From: JAIOPA01 sp036522895 | GTDB lineage: Bacteria; Eisenbacteria; RBG-16-71-46 | Direction of reading: 5' to 3' | Length of the DNA stretch: 7,593 bases | Assembly: GCA_036522895.1 (NCBI GenBank) | Contig: DATDEX010000456.1 | Location: forward strand, 1 to 7,593 | Shown here: positions 1-7,142 of the stretch, in pieces | Position numbering within the stretch: position 1 is the stretch's first letter | Layout: each line of letters begins with the position of its first letter | Position numbers and translations under genes: made by a program | Notes under the pieces: generated by a model | Told to the model about the DNA's origin: nothing | Databases searched by the model: none | Seen by the model: only the letters and a program-made list of their open reading frames with translations

Positions 1-1218
1 GTCGCCGCGGCGCTCGCCGAGCTGGCGGCGCAGGCGCGTCCGGTCGAGGGCCGGGACGACATCGCGCGCGTGGCCTCGCTCGCCGGGTCGGACCCCGAGC
101 TGGGCCAGCTCATCGCGCGCGCGCTCGAGACCGTGGGTCGCCACGGCGCGGTGACGGTGGAGGAGGGCGCCGGCATGGGCGTGACGCTCGAGGTGGTGGA
201 CGGCGTCCGTCTCGCCGCGGGCTACGCCTCACCCTACTTCGTGACCGACGCCGAGGACATGGAGGTCACGCTCGAGCACCCGCTCGTCATGGTCGTGGAC
301 GGCGTGCTCACGCGCCCGGCCGAGATCGTGCCCGCGCTCGAGTACGCGGCCTCGCAGGATCGTCCGCTGCTCTGCGTGTGCGGTGACATCGAGACCGAGG
401 CGCTCGCGGTGATGGTGGTGAATCGCCTCCGGGGCACGGCCCCGGGGCTCGCGGTCAAGGCACCCGGGAGCGGTGCGGCGCGGCGAGAGCTGCTCGAGGA
501 CCTGGCCCTCGTCACCGGCGCGACGCTGCTCGGCGCGGAAACCGGGCTCGCCGCCTCCGGCGTGCGCCCCGACCACCTCGGGCGCGCGGTGAGCGTGACC
601 GCGGGCGTGGACCACACGACGCTCCTCCAGGGCGGCGGACGCACGGAGGCGCTGCGCGCCCGGCTCGCGCAGCTCGAAGGTGCCGTGACGAGGGCCCCGG
701 CGGTCGAGCGCGATGCGCTGCGCGCCTGGCTCGCGCGGCTCTCGGGCGTGATCGCGGTGCTGCGCGTGGGCGCCGCCACCGACGTCGAGCGCGAGGCGCG
801 CCGCTCGCAGGTCGAGGATGCGCTCGCGGCGACGCGGGCCGCGGTGGAGGAGGGGATCGTGCCGGGCGGTGGCGTGGCGCTCGTGCGCGTCGCCACCCGG
901 CTCGAGGCGCTCAAGCTCAAGCCGCTCGAATCCGCGGGGCGCGACATCGTGATGGCGGCGCTCGTCGAGCCCGCGCGTCAGATCGCGCACAACGCCGGGG
1001 CCGGGGGCGACGAGGTGTTGGCCCGGTTGAAGGAGGGCGAGGCCTGGTTCGGCTTCGACGCCCTGACGGGCACGTACGGCCCGCTCGACGCCGCGGGGAT
1101 CGTGGACCCGGCGAAGGTCGCACGCTGCGCGCTCCAGAACGCCGGCGCGCTCGGCGGCCTCGTGCTCACCACCGACGCGCTCGTGGTGGACGACGACAAG
1201 GGCGAGGAGCCGAAGTAG
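1..1218 (+). CDS. GroEL-like chaperonin (Hsp60), divergent paralog, 5' end missing
   Basis: This is the C-terminal 405 residues of a type I chaperonin, the ATP-driven barrel that folds proteins in the cytoplasm. The reading frame is open from base 1, so the start lies outside the window; the first residue matches about residue 125 of E. coli GroEL. Clear Hsp60 landmarks are GYASPYF (74-80), VEDALAATRAAVEEG (271-285), PGGGVAL (288-294) and GIVDPAKV (366-373). The substrate-groove residues equivalent to Tyr199, Tyr203, Phe204, Leu237, Leu259, Val263 and Val264 are kept; Leu234 is Val. The ATP-pocket residues Asp398, the GGG loop and Asp495 are also kept; Asn479 is Asp, as in some other Hsp60s. 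Oddities: the usual PGFGDRR is PGSGAAR (155-161), residues equivalent to Arg197 and Lys327 are Ala and Val, Glu386 is Asp, and the C-terminus ends in DDDKGEEPK with no GGM repeats. No groES is visible. I infer an accessory second GroEL rather than the main housekeeping copy. Confidence 0.93.
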   Translation, partial: VAAALAELAAQARPVEGRDDIARVASLAGSDPELGQLIARALETVGRHGAVTVEEGAGMGVTLEVVDGVRLAAGYASPYFVTDAEDMEVTLEHPLVMVVDGVLTRPAEIVPALEYAASQDRPLLCVCGDIETEALAVMVVNRLRGTAPGLAVKAPGSGAARRELLEDLALVTGATLLGAETGLAASGVRPDHLGRAVSVTAGVDHTTLLQGGGRTEALRARLAQLEGAVTRAPAVERDALRAWLARLSGVIAVLRVGAATDVEREARRSQVEDALAATRAAVEEGIVPGGGVALVRVATRLEALKLKPLESAGRDIVMAALVEPARQIAHNAGAGGDEVLARLKEGEAWFGFDALTGTYGPLDAAGIVDPAKVARCALQNAGALGGLVLTTDALVVDDDKGEEPK

Positions 1219-1316
1219 GAATCTTCTCGGCTCCGCCAGAGACCGGGCGAAGGTGGACCGTGGCCCCGTCCGTGCGCCCGACGCTCCGGTCGGACCGGCA
1301 TTCCGGCCGCTGGATG

Positions 1317-1332
1317 CCGGCGCCTGCGCCGG
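1317..1332 (+). terminator. possible GC-rich hairpin terminator after the groEL-like gene
   Basis: CCGGCG (1317-1322) pairs perfectly with CGCCGG (1327-1332) across a CCTG tetraloop, about 100 nt after the groEL-like stop. An overlapping alternative pairs CCGGCAT (1295-1301) with ATGCCGG (1314-1320) across a 12-nt loop. The two stems share bases and cannot both form. No T tract follows, so this is not a classical intrinsic terminator. It could be a weak or Rho-assisted stop, or a chance product of high GC. Confidence 0.25.
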
Positions 1333-1614
1333 GTTGCGCGGTCGACCAATTCTGGTTCCGTGCGGTGAAGATCGCGAGAATCCTGCGCGCCGATGGAGAT
1401 TTCGGTTGACGCGCGTTCGTCCACCGCCCGATCAGAGGGCCCGGGGCTTCAACAGGGCGCGCACACGCCCGCGCTGCACCGGCGCTCGCCGCCTCGTGCC
1501 GCATCGCCCGGAAAAATGTCGCCTTGGCGGTCGCAGCGCGCGCCCCAGGCTCGCCCGGAAGCCGAGAATCCTCGTGGTAGAAACAATGCTGCCCCCGCGA
1601 CTGACCCCAGACGC

Positions 1615-1618
1615 GGAG
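1615..1618 (+). promoter_or_regulatory. Shine-Dalgarno GGAG for the HNH gene
   Basis: GGAG lies seven bases before the ATG at 1626. It supports that ATG over the upstream out-of-frame starts. Confidence 0.6.
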
Positions 1619-1625
1619 ACCCGGC

Positions 1626-3011
1626 ATGAACTCCTACTCGCTGTCGCATGTCTCGAACGACACCCTGCTTCGTGACCTCGCCGTGCTCGTGAAACAAGAT
1701 CGCGCCACCACGGCCGCGCTCCTCGCCCATATCGCCGAGGTGGATGACCGGAAGCTCTTTGCCGGTGCAGGATACGAGTCGATGTACTTGTACTGCGTGC
1801 GTGAGCTGCACATGTCGGAGGACACCGCGTTTCGGCGCATCCGGGTCGCTCGCACGGCGCGGCAGTTCCCGGCGATCTTCAATCTGCTCGCCGACGGGCG
1901 GCTGAATCTCACGTCGGTGCTGCCGCTCACTCCGCACCTGACCGCGGAGACGGCGGGCGAGCTCCTCGCGGCGGCCACGCACAAGACCAAGCCGGAGATC
2001 GAGCTGCTCCTCGCCGAGCGCTTCCCTCGACCCGATCTCCCAACGCTCGTGCAAATGCTCGCTCCCGCGGGCGCGAGCAACGCGCTGGCGGCTCGGCCGG
2101 ACGCGCCGATGATGGAGCCACATTTACTCGCGTGCATGGAGCCACTGGCTCCAGAGCCAGTTGTCCTATTGAGTGGGTCGAGTTCGGGACAGACGATGGG
2201 GCCACTTCCCGCGCACGCGAAGCTCACGCCGCTCTCCGCAAACCGGGTCGGGGTGCAGTTCTCGATGCGGCGCACCGCGTACGAGCAGCTGTGTTACGCG
2301 CAGGCTTTGCTCGGCCACGCGGTGCCGTCGGCGGACATCGGGGAGGTGTTCGAGCGCGGCCTGGACTCACTGGTCGACGAGCTCGAGCGGCACAAGTTCG
2401 CGAAGTGCGCCCGGTCGGGCTCACGGAGAAGCGCGGGGAACGGCCGCTACATCCCCGCCGAGATCCGGCGTGCTGTCTGGGAGCGCGACGGCGGGCGGTG
2501 CAGCTTCATGAGCGAGCACGGGAGGCGCTGCGAGGCGCGCAGCCGGCTCGAGTTTGATCACGTGGACCCTGTGGCAAGAGGCGGCGAGACGACGGTGGAC
2601 GGCCTGCGGCTTCGTTGTCGCACGCATAATCAGTACGAGGCCGAGCGCACGTTTGGAGCCGGTTTCATGGAAGCGAAACGCGAGGCGGCGAAGCTGCGAG
2701 CGGCGGAGGCGAAAGCCCGGAAGCAAGCGGAAGCCGAAGCTCGAATCCGCGCGAATGAAGATCTGGTGCGAGCCCGCGCGAAAGAAGAAGCCTCCGCGCG
2801 GTCCCGAGCCGAAGCCGAGGACAACCCCGATCAAAGCGTGATCCCCTGGCTCCGCACGCTCGGTTACACGCTCGAGCGGGCCCGACACGGCGCTGAGTTG
2901 TGCGCCCACATGGGCGACGCACCGCTCGAGGAGCGGCTCAAGGTGGCGCTTCGGGGCCTGTCCGCGCACCTCGGGCATCGACTCTCACCCGGGGCGATGA
3001 GCCCGGCGTGA
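1626..3011 (+). CDS. HNH endonuclease-domain protein with coiled coil and RuvA-C-like tail
   Basis: The 461-residue protein starts at an ATG with a well-placed GGAG. Residues 10-140 are helical, with the pattern LLAHIAEVDDRKLF...GY.SMYLYCVREL and LTPHLT, which I recall from a large family of multi-copy HNH proteins in uncultured bacteria. Residues 145-200 look like a low-complexity linker. A second helical part (205-260) precedes the HNH nuclease domain (274-345). Its visible metal and catalytic elements are Cys292, Cys302, Asp311-His312, Gly319-Gly320, Cys331 and His334-Asn335. The usual central Asn is Gly326. Residues 346-400 are a Lys/Arg/Glu/Ala-rich coiled coil. Residues 403-445 (WLRTLGYTLERA...DAPLEERLKVALRGL) resemble RuvA domain III. 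The family is expected to bind or cut DNA, but its substrate is unknown. The gene stands alone, with no methylase partner. It is less GC-rich than its neighbours, which may mean horizontal origin. The HNH call is firm; the biological role is not known. Confidence 0.9.
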   Translation: MNSYSLSHVSNDTLLRDLAVLVKQDRATTAALLAHIAEVDDRKLFAGAGYESMYLYCVRELHMSEDTAFRRIRVARTARQFPAIFNLLADGRLNLTSVLPLTPHLTAETAGELLAAATHKTKPEIELLLAERFPRPDLPTLVQMLAPAGASNALAARPDAPMMEPHLLACMEPLAPEPVVLLSGSSSGQTMGPLPAHAKLTPLSANRVGVQFSMRRTAYEQLCYAQALLGHAVPSADIGEVFERGLDSLVDELERHKFAKCARSGSRRSAGNGRYIPAEIRRAVWERDGGRCSFMSEHGRRCEARSRLEFDHVDPVARGGETTVDGLRLRCRTHNQYEAERTFGAGFMEAKREAAKLRAAEAKARKQAEAEARIRANEDLVRARAKEEASARSRAEAEDNPDQSVIPWLRTLGYTLERARHGAELCAHMGDAPLEERLKVALRGLSAHLGHRLSPGAMSPA

Positions 3012-3019
3012 CGGCGTGA
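3004..3019 (+). repeat. 8-bp tandem duplication across the HNH stop codon
   Basis: CGGCGTGA occurs twice in direct succession (3004-3011 and 3012-3019). The first copy contains the TGA stop of the HNH gene. It looks like a small replication-slippage duplication. Confidence 0.8.
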
Positions 3020-3042
3020 CACCGTCGCTGGCGCGTCGACCG

Positions 3043-3063
3043 GCACCCCGCACCCCGCACCCC
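3043..3063. repeat. three 7-bp tandem units (GCACCCC)
   Basis: Three perfect head-to-tail copies of GCACCCC fill 3043-3063 in the spacer between the convergent HNH and ygfZ-like genes. It is a short simple-sequence tract with potential for copy-number variation. No function can be read from the sequence. Confidence 0.85.
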
Positions 3064-3124
3064 GCGGCCCGCAATCACCGAGCAATCCCAGCAGCGTCCG
3101 CCGGCTCAGACTCCGATCTTCCCC

Positions 3125-3922
3125 TCACGGCCTCCCGAGCGGCCGCGCCGGCTCGGGTGCCGCGATCACCCGCACGCCCGTGCCGTCCGCGAGCGACAGC
3201 TCGGCGCGGTTCGCGAGCGGTTCCTCGCGCAGCACGGCGAATCCCTCCCGCCGGGCGACGCTCGTGAGCACGCCCACGCGGACGCCGCTCGCGAGCACGT
3301 CGGCGGGCACGCTCGTCGTCTCCGCGGCGAGCCGCACGCGCACGGGCCGGCGGCGGACGCCGTTGTAGGTGACGAGCCGCTGGAGCGCCTCCTGCCCGGT
3401 GAAGCAGCCCTTGGCCAGGTGCACCTCGTGGGCGAGCCCGACTTCGAACGGGTTGAACGCTTCGGCGATCTCGTGCCCGTGCCGGGGGAGGAGTCGCGCT
3501 ATGCGCTCCGCCTCCGGGAGCGCGTCGCGGCCGTCGAGCGCGAGCAGCGTCCCATCGCCGGTGGCGACCGCGAGCGGGGCCCGGGCATTCTCTCCGAGCA
3601 CGCCCTGGGCGGCCGGCGGCGCGCCGGCGAGCACCACGGGCAGCTCGCGCGAGCGGTCCTCGATCCGCACGTCGTCGCGGAACACCATCCGGTCCACGGT
3701 CGCGGCGAGCTCGGAGCCGGGTGCGTCCGCGCGCAGCAGCCAGACCGCGCCGTCGCTCGCCACCGCGACCACGGCGCGGTGCTGGAGCCGGCCGCGGAAG
3801 TCGCAGAACAGCGTCGCGCACGCGCTCCCCGCGACCAGCTCCGCGAGCGAATTGCTGGTCGTGCGGTGGAGGAGCGGCAGCACGTCGCGGCCGCGAAGCA
3901 CGAGTGCCGTGGAGCCGATCAT
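3125..3922 (-). CDS. ygfZ: YgfZ/GcvT-type folate-binding protein
   Basis: This 265-residue protein carries the YgfZ signature KGCFTGQE (171-178) with its conserved cysteine (Cys173), preceded by NPFEVGLAHEVHLA (157-170). The N-terminus (LVLRGRDVLPLLHRTTSNSL, 7-26) matches the opening of the GcvT/YgfZ fold. YgfZ proteins act in the cytoplasm and support assembly or repair of certain iron-sulfur enzymes in a folate-dependent way. The protein is too short and has the wrong signature for a true glycine-cleavage aminomethyltransferase (GcvT, about 360 residues). The ATG at 3922 begins the family N-terminus, but no good Shine-Dalgarno is visible upstream, so the transcript may have a short leader. 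The gene converges on the HNH gene and diverges from dapE, so it appears to be monocistronic here. The family call is firm; the client enzymes cannot be inferred. Confidence 0.9.
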   Translation of the reverse strand: MIGSTALVLRGRDVLPLLHRTTSNSLAELVAGSACATLFCDFRGRLQHRAVVAVASDGAVWLLRADAPGSELAATVDRMVFRDDVRIEDRSRELPVVLAGAPPAAQGVLGENARAPLAVATGDGTLLALDGRDALPEAERIARLLPRHGHEIAEAFNPFEVGLAHEVHLAKGCFTGQEALQRLVTYNGVRRRPVRVRLAAETTSVPADVLASGVRVGVLTSVARREGFAVLREEPLANRAELSLADGTGVRVIAAPEPARPLGRP

Positions 3923-3937
3923 GGCCGACCACGCTAG

Positions 3938-3951
3938 GCGCCCCGGGGCGC
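3938..3951. promoter_or_regulatory. perfect 14-bp palindrome in the divergent ygfZ/dapE intergenic region
   Basis: GCGCCCCGGGGCGC reads the same on both strands. It sits in the 92-bp region between the ygfZ-like start (3922, leftward) and dapE (4015, rightward). That is a natural place for a dimeric repressor to control one or both promoters. A weak TAGGTT preceded by TGC (3973-3981) could be a -10 box for dapE, but no clear -35 accompanies it. All 14 bases are G or C, so chance in this composition is possible. Confidence 0.3.
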
Positions 3952-3999
3952 GTGGCGCAAGTCGAGAACGGGTGCTAGGTTGAACGCTCGCCTTTACAC

Positions 4000-4004
4000 G
4001 GAGG
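4000..4004 (+). promoter_or_regulatory. Shine-Dalgarno GGAGG for dapE
   Basis: A full GGAGG lies ten bases before the ATG at 4015. A second in-frame ATG at 4030 would be 25 bases away, so the first ATG is preferred. Confidence 0.7.
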
Positions 4005-4014
4005 TTGCGCCCCG

Positions 4015-5088
4015 ATGCCCGTCACGGAAATGGCCCTGGCCGAGCTGCTCGAACAACTCGTGAACATTCCCAGCGTGACCGGGAACGAGCAGGAGATCGT
4101 CGAGTGGCTCACCCGCCGACTCGCCTCCTCGAGCCGCGGCGAGGTCATCCGCCACGGGCTCTCGCTGGTCTGGCGCGCGCCACGCCAGGGCCGCCCGCTC
4201 GTGATCCTCGCCGGGCACACCGACACGGTGCCGCCGCAGGGGAACGCCGGCGCGCACCGGATCGGGGACCGCATCCTCGGCGTGGGGACCACCGACATGA
4301 AGGCCGGCGACGCCGTCATGCTGGCGCTCGCGGAGTCGCTCGACCTGGACTCGCTGCGTTACGACCTCGCGTGTGTGTTCTACGACGCCGAGGAGGGCCC
4401 GGCCGCGCGGAACGGGCTCAAGCGTGTGCTCGACGAATCGCCGTGGCTCCGCGAGGCGAGCCTGGCCGTAATCCTCGAGCCCACGGCGCTCGCGGTCGAG
4501 ATGGGCTGCAACGGCATACTCAACGTCGAAGTGCGCGTGCCCGGGATCGCGGCCCACGCCGCGCGGCCCTGGCAGGGAAAGAACGCCGTGGCCGAGGGGG
4601 CGGAGTGGCTCGTGGACATCACGCGCTATCCCGTCTCGAGCACGCGGGTCCAGGGGCTCGAGTACCGCGAGACGCTCCAGGTCACGACGCTCCATGCCGG
4701 CACGGCGCGCAACGTCGTGCCCGCGGAGATGGTGGTGAACCTGAACCATCGCTTCCCGCCCGACCGCACGATCGAGCAGGCCGTCGCCAAGCTGCGCGCG
4801 CACGTGCCGCCGGCGTTCGGCTTCCAGGTCGTGGACCAGGCGGCGCCCGGGGCCGTGTGCCTCGACCATCCGGAGGTTCAGCGCTTCGTGCGCTCGAGCG
4901 GCGCGCACGTCGCAGGGAAGCAGGGCTGGACCGACGTGGCGCGGTTCACCGCCGCGGGCATCCCCGCGTTCAACTACGGCCCCGGCCTCCCCGACCTCTG
5001 CCACCGTGCGGACGAGTACTGTCCCATCCCCAACCTGGGCGGGGCGTACGAGACCCTGGCCGCGTTCCTCGCCGGGAGGCGCGCGTGA
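4015..5088 (+). CDS. dapE: Succinyl-diaminopimelate desuccinylase (M20 metallopeptidase family)
   Basis: DapE hydrolyses N-succinyl-LL-2,6-diaminopimelate to LL-DAP and succinate in the cytoplasm, using two zinc ions. The 357-residue protein shows the M20 metal set in order: His68 and Asp70 in AGHTDTVPP, bridging Asp94 in GTTDMKAGDA, the catalytic pair Glu126-Glu127 in DAEEG, Glu155 in LEPT, and His330 near the end (DLCHRADEY). His181 in AAHAARPWQGKNA belongs to the inserted dimerisation domain, where a His completes the partner's active site. The AGHTDTVPP and GTTDMKAGDAVML wording resembles the actinobacterial DapE branch rather than the E. coli one. M20 enzymes include other deacylases, but dapC and dapD directly downstream make the substrate clear. 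It is the first gene of the operon, and its stop overlaps the dapC start by four bases (GTGA). Confidence 0.94.
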   Translation: MPVTEMALAELLEQLVNIPSVTGNEQEIVEWLTRRLASSSRGEVIRHGLSLVWRAPRQGRPLVILAGHTDTVPPQGNAGAHRIGDRILGVGTTDMKAGDAVMLALAESLDLDSLRYDLACVFYDAEEGPAARNGLKRVLDESPWLREASLAVILEPTALAVEMGCNGILNVEVRVPGIAAHAARPWQGKNAVAEGAEWLVDITRYPVSSTRVQGLEYRETLQVTTLHAGTARNVVPAEMVVNLNHRFPPDRTIEQAVAKLRAHVPPAFGFQVVDQAAPGAVCLDHPEVQRFVRSSGAHVAGKQGWTDVARFTAAGIPAFNYGPGLPDLCHRADEYCPIPNLGGAYETLAAFLAGRRA

Positions 5089-6277
5089 GCGCCGCGGTGC
5101 CGGGGCCGCTGCATCCGCTCCTGACGAGCGGCGTCGAGTACCCGTTCGTGAAGCTCGAGCGCCGCCGCCGCGAGCTCGCGCCGGCCGGCGTGCCGAGCAT
5201 CAACTTCGGGATGGGCGACCCGCGCGAGGAGACGCCCCAGTTCATACGCGACGCGCTCAAGGCCGCGCTGCCCGCGGTCTCGAGCTATCCCGCCACGAAC
5301 GGCAAGCCCGAGCTGCGCACCGCCTGCGCGGCGTGGCTCGCCCGGCGCTACGGCGTGGCGGTGGACCCGGAGCGGCACGTGCTGCCCGCGAACGGCACCA
5401 AGGAGGCGGTCTTCACGCTCGCGTTCGCGATCCTGTCGGCGGGGGCGGCGCGGGACACGGTCGTGATCCCCACGCCGGCCTACCCGGTCTACGAGAGCGG
5501 CGCGCGCTACGCGGGCGCGACCCCGTACTTCACGCCGCTCCGGAGCGCCGACGGCTGGCGCTTCGAGCCCGAGCGCGTCCCCGAGGAGATCTGGAGGCGC
5601 ACCGCGCTCCTCTGGATCAACTCGCCGCACAACCCGACCGGCGCGGTGCTCGATCCGGCGACGGCGGCTCGCATCGTCGCGCTCGCGCGCCGGCACGGAT
5701 TCTGGGTGGCGAGCGACGAGGCGTACGGCGACCTCTGGTTCGAGGGCAGCGCGCCGGGCACGCTCCTGTCGCACGGGCTCGAGAACGTGATCGGGCTCTA
5801 CACGCTCTCCAAGCGCTCGGCGATGACCGGCTTCCGCTCCGGGTTCATGGCCGGCGATCCGCGGTTGATCGATGCGCTCAAGCGCTTCCGCCCCAGCGTC
5901 GGCGTGGCCACGCCCGACTTCATCCAGGACGCGGCCATCGCGGCGTGGAACGACGACGCGCACACGCCGGCGACGCGCCAGGTCTACACCGCCAAGCGGC
6001 GGCTCGTGCTCGCCGAGTTCGCGCGCCGCGGCTGGCAGGTGGAAGCCTCGCAGGGCACGTTCTACCTGTGGATGCGCGTGCCCGCGGGTACCCATCCGGA
6101 GGATGGGGGCGACGACGTCGGCTTCGTCGAGTCGCTCCTGAAGCTCGGGATCGTGACCACGCCCGGCTCGTTCCTCGGGCCCGGCGGCGAGGGCTACGTG
6201 CGCTGGGCGCTCGTGCCCACGCTGGCCCAGTGCGGCGAGGCGATCGCCCGGCTCGGGCAGCTCGCGGGGGTGAAGGC

Positions 6278-6281
<4 letters not shown>
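5085..6281 (+). CDS. dapC: N-succinyldiaminopimelate aminotransferase
   Basis: DapC is a PLP enzyme that transfers an amino group from glutamate to N-succinyl-2-amino-6-oxopimelate, giving N-succinyl-LL-DAP. The 398-residue protein is a class I/II (fold type I) aminotransferase. SSYPATNGKPELR (66-78) and NGTKEAVF (103-110) shape the cofactor pocket. Asn183 in NSPHNPTG, Asp211 and Tyr214 in SDEAYGDL hold PLP. Lys243 in TLSKRSAMTGFRSGF forms the Schiff base. Arg373 in YVRWALV should bind the substrate carboxylate. The LSKRS...GFRSGFMAGD and AIAAWNDDAH stretches closely match proteobacterial DapC as I remember it. The GTG start at 5085 overlaps the dapE stop, with GGGAGG (5074-5079) five bases ahead. 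The longer upstream open frame overlaps dapE and is not coding. Fold and context agree, so DapC is preferred over a general aspartate or LL-DAP aminotransferase. Confidence 0.93.
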
Positions 6282-7135
<854 letters not shown>

Positions 7136-7142
7136 GCGGCAC

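Larger units (their letters stand above)
1219..1625. other. 407-bp intergenic stretch without a convincing gene
   Basis: I see no credible gene here. Open frames exist on both strands, but their translations are Arg/Pro/Ala-rich, look like GC-rich shadow frames and show no family motif. The left part contains a GC-rich hairpin (described separately). A 10-bp direct repeat, cgagaatcct, occurs at 1375-1384 and 1563-1572. The right end must carry the promoter and leader of the HNH gene. TTGACG at 1406-1411 is a possible -35 box, but nothing like a good -10 follows at the right distance. No tRNA-like or riboswitch-like fold was recognised by eye. Confidence 0.6.

Noticed and set aside
229..990. 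Long minus-strand open frames opposite the groEL-like gene
   Set aside because: They are Arg/His/Ala/Glu-rich or Ser/Ala-rich with no family motif, and are explained by high GC in a real gene on the other strand.
978..1627. Minus-strand open frames across the groEL-HNH gap
   Set aside because: Low-complexity Arg/Ala/Pro translations, no ribosome binding site, no homology signal, and partial antisense overlap with groEL.
1253..1675. Plus-strand 140-residue open frame in the gap running into the HNH gene
   Set aside because: Arg/Pro-rich composition, no recognisable domain, and it overlaps the well-supported HNH start out of frame.
1626..3011. HNH gene as part of a restriction-modification or anti-phage island
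   Set aside because: No methyltransferase, helicase or other defence gene is adjacent; the flanks are groEL-like and ygfZ-like genes.
3010..3026. Hairpin GACGG/CCGTC just after the HNH stop as a terminator
   Set aside because: Only five base pairs with a seven-base loop and no T tract, so too weak to call.
3369..3983. Plus-strand open frames over the ygfZ-like gene
   Set aside because: The minus strand carries the diagnostic KGCFTGQE signature, while the plus-strand frames are Ser/Arg/Ala-rich shadows.
3994..5004. Minus-strand 336-residue frame opposite dapE
   Set aside because: His/Arg/Glu/Val-rich shadow; dapE on the plus strand has every M20 metal ligand.
4005..5084. N-terminal extension of the dapC frame through dapE
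   Set aside because: The 360-residue extension is Arg-rich and overlaps dapE fully. The family N-terminus begins at the GTG at 5085 with a good ribosome binding site.
5006..6277. N-terminal extension of the dapD frame through dapC
   Set aside because: Arg-rich shadow of dapC; the DapD family length is met by starting at GTG 6278.
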